Program-made: the position numbers and the translations under genes
Source of the DNA: a bacterium
GTDB taxonomy: Bacteria; UBP6; UBA1177
Direction of reading: 5' to 3'
Length of the DNA: 64,000 nt
Assembly: GCA_017538365.1 (NCBI GenBank)
Contig: JAFYIZ010000032.1
Location: 1-64,000, forward strand
In this document: positions 17,375-25,110 of the stretch, piece after piece
Numbering within the stretch: position 1 is the first letter of the stretch
How the letters are laid out: the number at the start of each line of letters is the position of its first letter
Notes under the pieces: model-generated
Told to the model about the DNA's origin: nothing
Seen by the model: the letters and a program-made list of their open reading frames with translations, nothing else
Database searches by the model: none

Positions 17375-17808
17375 TTTTTTGCCTGCAGAAGTTGATTTTT
17401 CATATTTTCAAGCCGTTTTTTAGCCCACTCTTTTTTGCGGTCAACGGCCAGATAAGTGAGAAGTTCTTCCGCCGTGTTGAAAATCGTCCCTTCGAGTCTT
17501 TTGATGCTGTCAAAGTGGCAGCCCTCCTCTTCGGGCGGATATTCGCGGCACAAATCGGGGCGTGCTTCGTAAATTCTGCATCGGTTTGATTCGTTCAGGT
17601 TTTCGCACTTTCCCATGACGAGAATAGACCAGAAATGTCCGTTTTTCAGAATTTTGATGTTGGGATTGAAAAGCCACCAGATTATTTCATCGAAACGATC
17701 TTCCGAGCGCGGCTCTTTTTCGATATCAATCGTGACATACCGGCAGCACATTCCGTTGCAGAAACGGCAATCGTCACCGTTAAAGTACATCTCCTGCTTT
17801 TTTGACAT
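17371..17808 (-). CDS. YkgJ-family cysteine-cluster protein
   Basis: A 145-residue protein with the YkgJ Cys cluster: CRFCNGMCCRY near the N-terminus and, further on, KCENLNESNRCRIYEARPDL, CREYPP and EEEGCHF. YkgJ (UPF0153) proteins probably bind zinc or an Fe-S centre; their function is not known. No signal peptide. It lies 2 nt after the mraY stop on the same strand. Confidence 0.8.
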   Translation of the reverse strand: MSKKQEMYFNGDDCRFCNGMCCRYVTIDIEKEPRSEDRFDEIIWWLFNPNIKILKNGHFWSILVMGKCENLNESNRCRIYEARPDLCREYPPEEEGCHFDSIKRLEGTIFNTAEELLTYLAVDRKKEWAKKRLENMKNQLLQAKK

Positions 17809-17810
17809 AA

Positions 17811-18905
17811 CTACCTGAATTTAATGGTGATAAGAGCCAAAGCCGCCATGATTGCGCTTACTATCCAGAACCTTGTAACGATCTTCGCTTCGGCCATTCC
17901 CTGATGCTGGTAGTGGTGATGCAGCGGCGCGCGGTAAAGAATTCTGCGGTGCATTTTGAAGCCGATATTTTCCTGAACGAAAGTCGAGGTGATTTCAATT
18001 ACGAAAATCGCACCGGCAATGATATAGACCACTTCCTGCCTGATTAAAACTGCGGCAGTTCCCATCGTTCCACCGAGGAAAAGGCTTCCCATATCGCCCA
18101 TGAAAACTTCCGCAGGGTGCGAGTTGAACCACAGAAAACCGATTCCGGCTCCCACTATCGCGCCGCAGAAAACGGCGATTTCACCGCTTCCCGGAATGTA
18201 TTCGTAAAGCAGGTGCTGCGCCTGAATCTTGTTTCCGACGATGTATGCGAAAACGCCTAAAACGATAAAGACAAATACCGAAGGAACTATCGTGAGACCG
18301 TCCATGCCGTCTGCGAAATTTACCGCATTGGCAGAGTAGACGATGATGAAAACTATCCAGAGTGCCGTGAGAACGGTCGAGCTGAACAGAAATCCTTTAA
18401 AAAACGGGAACTGGAATGAGTTCGCCACTTCGGCGGGAAGCGGAGATATTGCCGGAGTGAGGACGAAAACGGCAAGGAACACGCCGAAAAGGATCTGAAT
18501 CGTGTATTTCGCAAAGCGGGAAAGCCCTTCGTCGGCATCTTTCCCTTTGATTTTCTTGTAGTCGTCGATCGCTCCGAAAAGAGCGAACCAGAACGCACTC
18601 GCAAGAAGTGCCCAGATAAACGGGTTTGCAAGGTCGCACCAGAGCAGGGCACTGCCGATTCCCGTGATGAAAATCAGAATTCCGCCCAACATCGGAGTTC
18701 CCGTTTTTTTCTGCGAATTTATTTCTCCGTAGCTTCTTTCAAACGAACGGAATCCGTGCCTGTAAAGCGCGTTGATAAGCGGTCTGCCGATGATAAGCGA
18801 AAGGAAAAACGCCGTTACGAAAGCGATCAGGGTTCTCGAGGAAAGGTATTTGAAAACTGCGAATCCACCTGCTCCGAAAACCGATTTGAAGATCGCGTAT
18901 ATCAT
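17811..18905 (-). CDS. mraY: Phospho-MurNAc-pentapeptide transferase
   Basis: Makes lipid I from UDP-MurNAc-pentapeptide and undecaprenyl phosphate at the inner membrane. The 364-residue polytopic protein has KKTGTPMLGGILIF, the catalytic ALFGAIDDYKKIKGK, NAVNFADGMDGLTI and FLWFNSHPAEVFMGDMGSLF with LHHHYQHQG near the end. SD AGGAG before the ATG. The start overlaps the murG stop by 4 nt, an unusual murG-mraY order compared with the mraY-murD-ftsW-murG dcw cluster. Confidence 0.96.
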   Translation of the reverse strand: MIYAIFKSVFGAGGFAVFKYLSSRTLIAFVTAFFLSLIIGRPLINALYRHGFRSFERSYGEINSQKKTGTPMLGGILIFITGIGSALLWCDLANPFIWALLASAFWFALFGAIDDYKKIKGKDADEGLSRFAKYTIQILFGVFLAVFVLTPAISPLPAEVANSFQFPFFKGFLFSSTVLTALWIVFIIVYSANAVNFADGMDGLTIVPSVFVFIVLGVFAYIVGNKIQAQHLLYEYIPGSGEIAVFCGAIVGAGIGFLWFNSHPAEVFMGDMGSLFLGGTMGTAAVLIRQEVVYIIAGAIFVIEITSTFVQENIGFKMHRRILYRAPLHHHYQHQGMAEAKIVTRFWIVSAIMAALALITIKFR

Positions 18906-20902
18906 GATTTTTTCTCCTGTGAAATAAGTTCAATGAGCGAATTATACTCTTTTTTCAGCTCGTATTCAGTTGTGTATCCGTTGCTTGTTATGAGGATTCT
19001 GTCGATTTCCGCGGCAGCTGCGCTTTTGTCGAGAACCCCTCTTTTTATGAGGATTTCAAAGGCCTGAAGAATCGCCATACGCACTTTCCAGACGGCATCG
19101 AAATAGAGTTTCGAGAAGTGCTTCAGCAGATTTCCGGTATCTGTCGAAATCTGTGCCGCCGCAAGGATTGCCTCGACTCTCACTTCAAAGCAGTGGTCAG
19201 TCATGTTTTTAAAGAGCAGATCCATAAATTTTCCGCGTTCGTTTTCGCTGATTCCGAAGTGTCCCGCAAACGCCGGAATGCACTTTTCAGCCGAAAAACG
19301 GGTTTCGTAGTATGGATTTTCAAGCCCCGAAACTATTGCATTGAAAAGGTCTTCGCGCCTGCCTGTCTCGCAGACAAGAGTGAGCTGCTTCAAAGCCACG
19401 AAAGCGTCTCTGCTCAAGAACGGCGCGCTGTTTTTATTCGAGGCATACTTGATTATGAGCGGAATGACTTCGGCGTATCCCAGGATTCCCGAAGAGCGGC
19501 ATGCACGTGCCTTGATGACAGGATTGTGAGACGAGAAAAGCATGTCGATTTTGTTTTTTATGAGTTTCACTTCGTCAGCTTCGAGCGGCTTTTCGGCGCC
19601 GTTTTTTGTTTTCTGCAGAAACTTTTCAAGGCTTGTCGAATTGAGCCCTAAAACGCGGTCGTTCACAAATTCAGTTCCCTTTATTTCAGCAGGTTTTTCG
19701 CCGAGGCGGCAGAGATAAAGCAGGTTTTTGACGATTATTTCAGCCGGATTTCCCGGGAAAATGTTCTTTGCGGCTTCCGACATTTCTTCAAGTTTGAGCT
19801 TGCTCTCTCTTAATCTCGAGACAGTTTCGCAGAATTCGCCTGCATCGGCAAACGCGATGTCGATTCCGTTCAGAGGATCGGTTCTTTCATAAATTACCGC
19901 AGCAGCTCCGGCCCGTTCGATAAATCTTGCATTGCCGATCTGGTGGTCGTTTCCGATGTTGCTTATCGGAATTATGAGTGAAGGCTTGCCCTGACGGCAC
20001 ACTTCGACGATTGAACCCGCTCCGGCCCTGATTACAAGCAGATCCGACGCGGCGTAGTAAAGCCCCATATTGTCGATGAAATCGCGGAGGATATATCTCT
20101 TTTTTGCATCTCCCAGATTCTGTTTTTCCAGAATTTCGGAAACATCGTTGAAACCGTGGTATTCATAAACTTTGCCGAAAGGCTTGCCTGCACCGTTGAT
20201 TATCCAGGTGTTCGGATCTTCAAGAAGTTTCTTTGCCGAATTTGCCAGAACTCGGTTGATCGTGCGCGATCCCTGCGAGCCGCCGAAAGCGAAAATGACA
20301 AATGCATCGTCCGGAATTTCGAGTTCTTTACGCGCCGCAGCCCTTTCTTCAAGCGCAATCGAACTTCTTACCGGGTATCCCGAGAAAAATCCTTTGTTTT
20401 TCGGCAGGTGCCTTATCGTTTCCGAGAACGATACCGCAACTTTGTCAGCCGCTTTAGCCGCCGCTTTGTTCATTTTTCCGAGATCGGTATTCGATTCGTG
20501 GATCATGATTTTCGTTTTGAAGAGCCCGAATGTCGCCTTGCGCAGTATCCATGCGGCAAAAACGGTGGGCGCACTTACGAATCCGCCCGTTGCGAAAACA
20601 GCAATGGGTCTGATTTTAAGCAGGAGCAGAGCCGCCTTCGAAAGCCCGAAAAACATCGTCATCGCGAATTTCAGCAGAGAAACAGGCGATTTACCCTGCG
20701 GAAGAGGCGCGCTTTTCACGAATTTAAGCGGAATCCCCGCTTTCGGGACCATGTGCGCTTCGGCTTTGTTTTTAACGCCGATGTAGGTGATTTCAGCTTC
20801 GGGAAGAGTTTTTTTGAGCTCGGCTGCGACTGCAAGAGCGGGGCTGACGTGACCGCCGCTGCCGCCGCCCGTGAAGATGAATTTTATCTTTTTTTCTTTC
20901 AT
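18902..20902 (-). CDS. murG: MurG glycosyltransferase fused to a C-terminal HEAT-repeat domain
   Basis: N-terminal residues 1-about 370 are a MurG: FIFTGGGSGGHVSPALAVAA, ALLLLKIRPIAVFATGGFVS, KIMIHESNTDLGKMN, FAFGGSQGSRTINRVL, LVIRAGAGSIVEVCRQGKPS, NDHQIGNARFIERAGAA. It adds GlcNAc to lipid I to form lipid II at the cytoplasmic face. The protein is 666 residues, about 300 longer than ordinary MurG. The tail (about 420-660) consists of helical pairs such as NPVIKARACRSSGILGYAEV, ENPYYETRFSAEKCIPAFAG and CFEVRVEAILAAAQIS, typical of HEAT/PBS-like repeats. The tail may dock other wall-synthesis or division proteins (inference). Followed by mraY with a 4-nt overlap. Confidence 0.93.
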   Translation of the reverse strand: MKEKKIKFIFTGGGSGGHVSPALAVAAELKKTLPEAEITYIGVKNKAEAHMVPKAGIPLKFVKSAPLPQGKSPVSLLKFAMTMFFGLSKAALLLLKIRPIAVFATGGFVSAPTVFAAWILRKATFGLFKTKIMIHESNTDLGKMNKAAAKAADKVAVSFSETIRHLPKNKGFFSGYPVRSSIALEERAAARKELEIPDDAFVIFAFGGSQGSRTINRVLANSAKKLLEDPNTWIINGAGKPFGKVYEYHGFNDVSEILEKQNLGDAKKRYILRDFIDNMGLYYAASDLLVIRAGAGSIVEVCRQGKPSLIIPISNIGNDHQIGNARFIERAGAAAVIYERTDPLNGIDIAFADAGEFCETVSRLRESKLKLEEMSEAAKNIFPGNPAEIIVKNLLYLCRLGEKPAEIKGTEFVNDRVLGLNSTSLEKFLQKTKNGAEKPLEADEVKLIKNKIDMLFSSHNPVIKARACRSSGILGYAEVIPLIIKYASNKNSAPFLSRDAFVALKQLTLVCETGRREDLFNAIVSGLENPYYETRFSAEKCIPAFAGHFGISENERGKFMDLLFKNMTDHCFEVRVEAILAAAQISTDTGNLLKHFSKLYFDAVWKVRMAILQAFEILIKRGVLDKSAAAAEIDRILITSNGYTTEYELKKEYNSLIELISQEKKS

Positions 20903-20964
20903 AGAACCTCTTTTTGTACAAAAAACCGATGCTTTTTAACAAAAATAAAGAATATTACAAGTAA

Positions 20965-21204
20965 TTAGAAGAAGGTGCTAGTCAAGAAAAAGTGGACACG
21001 AAAAATTCTGCTGTGTTCACGATCGATCATGGAACGCTTGTAATCTAATCCCATTTTATCCCAAGTTGCTTGCACTTTTTTTAGCCATTCATCTTCAACA
21101 CTGAGCTGACCAATCTGCTTCAAGTATCTTTCTTCTTTGATTTCATTGGCCTTTTTCTCTTTGAAACTCGTGTCGTTGAATATCTCCGGAAGATGCTCCA
21201 GTAA
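20965..21204 (-). pseudogene. IS3-family transposase remnant
   Basis: An open frame of 80 codons without a start. It reads EHLPEIFNDTSFKEKK, then RYLKQIGQLSVEDEWLKKVQ, then GLDYKRSMIDREHS. The pattern 'Y.QIGQL.VE..WLKK' is the C-terminal leucine-zipper end of IS3-group OrfA, and 'R..MID.EH' resembles the start of OrfB, here in one frame. Both ends of the element and the DDE catalytic part are missing. It fills most of the gap of about 325 bp upstream of murG and abuts a copy of the TGACAC operator block at 21202. The family call is by recalled motif. Confidence 0.6.
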
Positions 21205-21218
21205 GATGGTTTGAAAAC

Positions 21219-21231
21219 TGACACGGTGTCA
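21219..21231. promoter_or_regulatory. TGACACGGTGTCA palindrome (orphan copy)
   Basis: A perfect TGACAC-G-GTGTCA palindrome within a stretch (21202-21235) that matches the right half of the operator blocks at 22055-22088 and 25043-25076. Its last three bases are the stop codon of the minus-strand AlkD-like gene. No plus-strand gene follows, so it looks like a displaced or broken copy of the block. Confidence 0.65.
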
Positions 21232-21906
21232 GGATAACTTCAGACCCTTCAAGTAGATTTTCTGCTCAGCAGTGATTCTGAAACTTTCAATAGCCTTTTG
21301 AATAGTTTTGTTGTGTACCCACGGCGAAAGCCTTTTGTTTTCGAGATATTTGACTGTCGGATCCCACTGCTTGGCAAGAGCCGTCGCAAAAAACCACGCG
21401 ATCATCATGTTGATGTAGTATTCATCGCTTTTTACTGCTGCGGGAATTTGAAGGAACTCTTCGCGGAAATCCCCGTCAAGAAAATGGCTCATCAGCATTT
21501 TTATGCCGAAGCGGCAGGTGTAAACATCTCTGCTTTTTGCCCAACTCTTTATTTTTACAAGCAGTTTTTCTCTGTTTTTCTTGAATGATTTCGGAGACAT
21601 CGTATCGCAGACAGCCCAATTGTTGACAAAAGGCAGAAAGCGTTCGGTCTCAGCCAGACATTCATCGAGATCCTTCATTTCAGAGATAAAGATCCCGTGA
21701 AGAAGGTTTTCCTCTAAGAACCTGTGCGGCAGAGTTTTCATCAAATCAGCCGCCTCACCGTTCATGAGAAGCTCTTTGGCGATGTCTCTGAGTATCGGGA
21801 TGCGGACTCCGATAATTGAACTGCGATCTATTGTCGGCAGAAGTTTTGCCTGAAAATCGGCAAAAGATCTGTCCTGTAATTTCATCAACTTAGCAACTAT
21901 ATCCAT
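21229..21906 (-). CDS. AlkD-like DNA alkylation repair HEAT protein
   Basis: A 225-residue all-helical protein of the DNA alkylation repair (AlkD) family, which removes N3/N7-alkylpurines from DNA. Motifs: LMKLQDRSFADFQAKLLPTI, IIGVRIPILRDIAKELL, FLPFVNNWAVCDTMSPKSF, RFGIKMLMSHFL and MMIAWFFATALAKQW. ATG 21906 is the natural family start; TTG 21918 follows GGAGG closely and adds four residues. It stands alone between an IS remnant and the redox operon, facing the other way, and its stop codon lies in a copy of the operon's operator. That suggests a replacement or insertion at the island edge. Confidence 0.85.
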   Translation of the reverse strand: MDIVAKLMKLQDRSFADFQAKLLPTIDRSSIIGVRIPILRDIAKELLMNGEAADLMKTLPHRFLEENLLHGIFISEMKDLDECLAETERFLPFVNNWAVCDTMSPKSFKKNREKLLVKIKSWAKSRDVYTCRFGIKMLMSHFLDGDFREEFLQIPAAVKSDEYYINMMIAWFFATALAKQWDPTVKYLENKRLSPWVHNKTIQKAIESFRITAEQKIYLKGLKLS

Positions 21907-22010
21907 CTCAAGAACCAAATGCCTCCGTGACTCTTGTCTGCCAGAAAATCTGCGCCATTTTATTCAGGAATAAGAAAATGTCTGCTTTTTGCAGTTTTTT
22001 TTGCTAAAAA

Positions 22011-22084
22011 TGACACACTGTCAAAATAAAACTTGACACGGTGTCAACTTTGTTTAAGATGGCTCGAAACCTGACACGGTGTCA
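22011..22084 (+). promoter_or_regulatory. Promoter with three TGACAC-type operators, copy A
   Basis: Three 13-bp palindromes: TGACACACTGTCA (22011-22023), TGACACGGTGTCA (22034-22046) and TGACACGGTGTCA (22072-22084). A promoter TTGACA (22033-22038), 16 bp, TAAGAT (22055-22060) has its -35 box inside the second palindrome, and the third lies just after the -10. Binding there should block transcription of the flavodoxin-led operon. A TetR-family regulator at the operon end (33891) is the likely binder. Confidence 0.75.
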
Positions 22085-22122
22085 GGATAGTTCTGGTTTT
22101 TTGGAATTTGATCGGAGGAATC

Positions 22123-22770
22123 ATGAAATTAAGAAAATCATTTGTTTTTACAGCATTTTTGGCACTTGTTTTGTGCGGCATCTGCATGACTTTATCGGCT
22201 AAAAACACAAATACGGAGAAAAAGACAATGGAAAACACCAACAAAAACCGCAAAGTCCTCGTCGCTTACTTTTCGAGGACAGGCGAGCAGTATTCAGTCG
22301 GCAACATCAGTGAGGGAAACACAGCAATAATCGCAAAAATGATAGCTGCAAAAACGGGCGGCGACCTTTTTGAGATCAAGGTGGCGAAAGACAACTACCC
22401 GAAAGGTTACACCGCGCTCACCGAGTATGCGAAAGAGGAAAAACAGAAGAAGGCGAGACCTGAGATCGTCGGAAAAGTCGCGAAATTCGCAGACTACGAC
22501 ACCGTTTTCATCGGTTATCCGAACTGGTGGAGCGATATGCCGATGCCGGTATATACGTTTCTTGAAAGCTATGATTTTACTAACAAAAACGTCGTTCCTT
22601 TCTGCACCCACGAGGGCAGTGGGATCGGCGGCACCGAAAACAACGTCAAAAACGCGGCGAAAGGTTCCAAACCCCTGAAAGGTTTCGCGATTTACGGTCA
22701 CACCGCGCAGAACGAAAGGGCAGAAGCCGAGAAAAAAGTTTCGCAGTGGCTGAAAGAGATAGGGTTTTAA
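22123..22770 (+). CDS. Flavodoxin-like protein with N-terminal signal peptide
   Basis: FMN-binding one-electron carrier or quinone/nitro reductase of the Flavodoxin_4 type. The enzyme part starts at Met36: VLVAYFSRTGEQYSVGN (phosphate loop), GGDLFEIKV, DYDTVFIGYPNWWSDMPMPV and PFCTHEGSGIGGTENNV. Before it lies a Sec signal (SFVFTAFLALVLCGICMTLSA) and a short polar linker ending NTEKKTM. ATG 22123 follows GGAGG; a second SD (GGAG) and ATG at 22228 could give a cytoplasmic form. The leader is repeated in the CMD-cupin gene. First gene of the redox operon. Confidence 0.85.
   Translation: MKLRKSFVFTAFLALVLCGICMTLSAKNTNTEKKTMENTNKNRKVLVAYFSRTGEQYSVGNISEGNTAIIAKMIAAKTGGDLFEIKVAKDNYPKGYTALTEYAKEEKQKKARPEIVGKVAKFADYDTVFIGYPNWWSDMPMPVYTFLESYDFTNKNVVPFCTHEGSGIGGTENNVKNAAKGSKPLKGFAIYGHTAQNERAEAEKKVSQWLKEIGF
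22215..22230 (+). promoter_or_regulatory. Internal SD and ATG at leader/flavodoxin junction
   Basis: GGAG at 22215-22218 is 9 nt before ATG 22228, in frame, exactly where the flavodoxin domain begins (MENTNKNRKVLVAYFS). It would produce a leaderless protein from the same mRNA. Confidence 0.5.
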
Positions 22771-22811
22771 ACTGACACGGTTCGGGAAAACAACTATTTA
22801 AGGAGGATTTC

Positions 22812-23858
22812 ATGCAATACACGGAATTGGGCAGCACGGGGATCAAGGTGTCGCGTATCTGCGTCGGCGGAATGAGTTTCGGAGAGGCGTCGGAGAGATT
22901 TCACCAATGGACTCTGAATCAGGCTGACACACAGAAAATGATCGAACACGCCTATAGTTTAGGAGTGAATTTCATTGATACAGCAAACTGCTACAGCTTT
23001 GGCACAAGCGAAGAATACATCGGAAAGTCGCTCAAAAATCTCGGGATCGGACGCGATAAGATAGTGCTTGCGTCAAAAGTCTACTTTAATGAGGGCAAGC
23101 TCTCAAAAGCAGCGATTCTGCGCGAAATTGACGGAACGCTCTCACGGCTCGGTATGGACTATCTCGATCTCTATCAGATCCACCGTTTCGATTATTCAAC
23201 TCCGGTCGAAGAGACTATGGAGACGCTTGACAGTCTCGTCAAAGCAGGGAAGGTCAGGGCTATCGGTGCGAGTGCCATGTACGGCTATCAGTTCCACAAT
23301 ATGCAGATCGCGGCAGAGAAAAACGGTTGGACTAAATTCTCAACTATGCAGAATCATTATAATCTTCTTTACCGCGAGGATGAGCGCGAACTTATTCCGG
23401 TATGCAGACAGTACGGAGTTTCGCTTATTCCTTACAGCCCGCTTGCCGGCGGTCATCTTGCGCATAAAGGCTGGGAATCGGGAAGCAGACGTTCTCAAAC
23501 AGATAAAGTTATCCGCGACAAATACGATTCCGAAATGGAAAACAACCTCGAAATCATCGCAAAAGTGGCTGAACTGGCTGAAAAATACAGTGTTACGATG
23601 ACTGAGATCGCACTCGCATGGCATTTCAAAAAAGGAGTGGCTTCTCCGATCGTCGGTGCAACAAGCATGGCGCATTTCGATGATGCAGTCAGAGCAGTCG
23701 ATCTGAAACTGTCTGAAGATGATGCAAAAACACTCGAAAGTGTCTACAAGCCGCACAAAATAACGGGTGCTCTCAGCGAAGAAAGCGGCGATAAGAATTT
23801 CGACAGGATAACAGCAAAAAATAATAAAAAACCTGACACGGTGTCAACTTTTGTGTAG
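22812..23858 (+). CDS. Aldo/keto reductase
   Basis: NAD(P)H-dependent carbonyl reductase with a TIM barrel, 348 residues, cytoplasmic. The catalytic tetrad is visible: Asp and Tyr in NFIDTANCYSFGTSEEYIGK, Lys in VLASKVYF, His in YQIHRFD. Further motifs: GYQFHNMQIAA, MQNHYNLLYREDERELIPVC, ASPIVGATSMAHFDDAV. Closest in style to YajO/YghZ-like members. SD AAGGAGG before ATG. The last codons (PDTVSTFV) are encoded by a TGACACGGTGTCA palindrome, so the operator has become part of the reading frame. A half-site TGACACGG lies upstream at 22773. Confidence 0.92.
   Translation: MQYTELGSTGIKVSRICVGGMSFGEASERFHQWTLNQADTQKMIEHAYSLGVNFIDTANCYSFGTSEEYIGKSLKNLGIGRDKIVLASKVYFNEGKLSKAAILREIDGTLSRLGMDYLDLYQIHRFDYSTPVEETMETLDSLVKAGKVRAIGASAMYGYQFHNMQIAAEKNGWTKFSTMQNHYNLLYREDERELIPVCRQYGVSLIPYSPLAGGHLAHKGWESGSRRSQTDKVIRDKYDSEMENNLEIIAKVAELAEKYSVTMTEIALAWHFKKGVASPIVGATSMAHFDDAVRAVDLKLSEDDAKTLESVYKPHKITGALSEESGDKNFDRITAKNNKKPDTVSTFV
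23834..23846. promoter_or_regulatory. TGACACGGTGTCA palindrome in AKR 3' end
   Basis: A perfect copy of the operator, 43 nt before the first possible start of the metallo-beta-lactamase-fold gene and inside the aldo/keto reductase reading frame. CTGACA overlapping it could serve as a -35 for an internal promoter; the -10 is unclear. Confidence 0.6.
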
Positions 23859-23888
23859 TTTCGTTTCTGCTGCAGTGTTATTTTTTAT

Positions 23889-24995
23889 ATGTGGGTGAAA
23901 GTTTTAACAATGATATTTAAGAAGAAAAAACGAATGATTATTATTTCGATTCTCTTTTTAGTTCTGCTTGTTTTAGGGCTGACAAGTGTGTTGTTTCTGA
24001 ATCAGGCGAGTTTCGGGCGGATCCCGCATGGAAAGCGGCTTGAGCGCATCAAACACTCTCCCAATTACGACGGCAGCGGTTTCGTAAACGAGGAAAAAAC
24101 GGTCACAATGACGGGAGACCGCAGTTTTTTGGAGGTCTGGAACGATTTCTTCTTCGGCGACAAGTCGAAAACTGTGCCAACTGAACCGATGAATGTCATC
24201 AAAACGGATCTGAAATCGCTTCCCGGTGAGCGCGACTGGATCGTCTGGTTCGGCCATTCCTCGTATCTGATGAACCTTTCCGGCAAAAAAGTGCTCGTCG
24301 ATCCGATATTTTATAAGGCATCACCTGTGAGTTTCGTGAACAAAATGTTCGACGGGACTGATGTCTACAAGCCTGACGACATGCCTGACATCGATTTTTT
24401 GGTGATAACGCACGACCACTGGGATCATCTTGACTATCAGGCGGTTAGTGAGCTTGAGCCGCGTGTGAAAAAAGTCGTGACCGCTCTCGGTGTCGGCGAA
24501 CACCTTGAATACTGGGGATATCCTGCGGAAAAACTCACTGAACTCGACTGGCGGGAGTCTGCCGATTTTGGAGAGGGATTCAGTGTTACCGCGACTCCGG
24601 CACGCCATTTTTCGGGGCGGGATCTGCACCTCAACAAGACTTTGTGGGCATCATTCGTCATTGTTTCACCGAAGCGGACAGTCTGGATCGACGGCGATTC
24701 AGGCTACGGCAGGCACTTTGCCGAAATAGGCGGAAAATTCAAAAATATCGACCTCGCCATCCTCGAAAACGGCCAGTACAATAAGGATTGGTCGCAGATC
24801 CACACTATGCCTGAAGAATTGGGCAGAATAATGAAGGATCTTAACGCCAGACGCTACATGACAGTGCACCATTCACGCTTCTGCCTGAGCGACCATCCGT
24901 ATTGGGAACCGCTTGAAAACGCTAAACGCGCTGCCGCAGAATCAGGCAAACCTGTTCTGATGCCGCAGATGGGCGAAGTCGTTTATTTGGAATAA
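23889..24995 (+). CDS. Membrane-anchored metallo-beta-lactamase-fold hydrolase (NAPE-PLD/UlaG-like)
   Basis: A 368-residue protein with an N-terminal transmembrane anchor (MIIISILFLVLLVLGLTSVL) and a metallo-beta-lactamase fold facing the periplasm. Metal motifs: WFGHSSYLMN, VLVDPIF, LVITHDHWDHLDYQAV (HxHxDH), TPARHFSGRD, IDGDSGYG, VHHSRFCL. The WFGHSS/ATPARHFSGR pattern is that of the NAPE-phospholipase D/UlaG group, which hydrolyse phosphodiesters or lactones; the substrate is unknown. There are several possible starts (ATG 23889, 23910, 23934), none with a strong SD. Lies 30 nt after the aldo/keto reductase, downstream of an operator palindrome. Confidence 0.85.
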   Translation: MWVKVLTMIFKKKKRMIIISILFLVLLVLGLTSVLFLNQASFGRIPHGKRLERIKHSPNYDGSGFVNEEKTVTMTGDRSFLEVWNDFFFGDKSKTVPTEPMNVIKTDLKSLPGERDWIVWFGHSSYLMNLSGKKVLVDPIFYKASPVSFVNKMFDGTDVYKPDDMPDIDFLVITHDHWDHLDYQAVSELEPRVKKVVTALGVGEHLEYWGYPAEKLTELDWRESADFGEGFSVTATPARHFSGRDLHLNKTLWASFVIVSPKRTVWIDGDSGYGRHFAEIGGKFKNIDLAILENGQYNKDWSQIHTMPEELGRIMKDLNARRYMTVHHSRFCLSDHPYWEPLENAKRAAAESGKPVLMPQMGEVVYLE

Positions 24996-24998
24996 ACC

Positions 24999-25072
24999 TG
25001 ACATGATGTCAAAATAGAACTTGACGCGGTGTCAATTTTGTTTAAGATGGCTTGAAACCCGACACGGTGTCA
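24999..25072 (+). promoter_or_regulatory. Promoter with three TGACAC-type operators, copy B
   Basis: Palindromes TGACATGATGTCA (24999-25011), TGACGCGGTGTCA (25022-25034) and CGACACGGTGTCA (25060-25072) surround TTGACG (25021-25026), 16 bp, TAAGAT (25043-25048). The geometry is the same as in copy A; the palindromes have drifted slightly, so regulator affinity may differ. It sits inside the gene series and gives the CMD-cupin gene and those after it their own regulated start. Confidence 0.72.
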
Positions 25073-25110
25073 GGATAATCGGTTCTTTTTTAATTTGATC
25101 GGAGGCAACT

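Larger units (their letters stand above)
22011..22230 (+). repeat. Operator-promoter-leader block, copy A
   Basis: A stretch of about 220 bp containing three palindromes, promoter, SD (ATCGGAGG), signal-peptide codons and an internal SD-ATG. It is closely repeated at 24999-25206, with only scattered changes and small gaps. The shared coding end reads AAATACGGAGAAAAAGAC followed by ATG. Confidence 0.85.

Noticed and set aside
22011-25072. TGACAC palindromes as short transcription terminators
   Set aside because: Arms are only 6 bp with a 1-nt centre and no T-run follows; one copy overlaps a -35 box, which fits an operator better.
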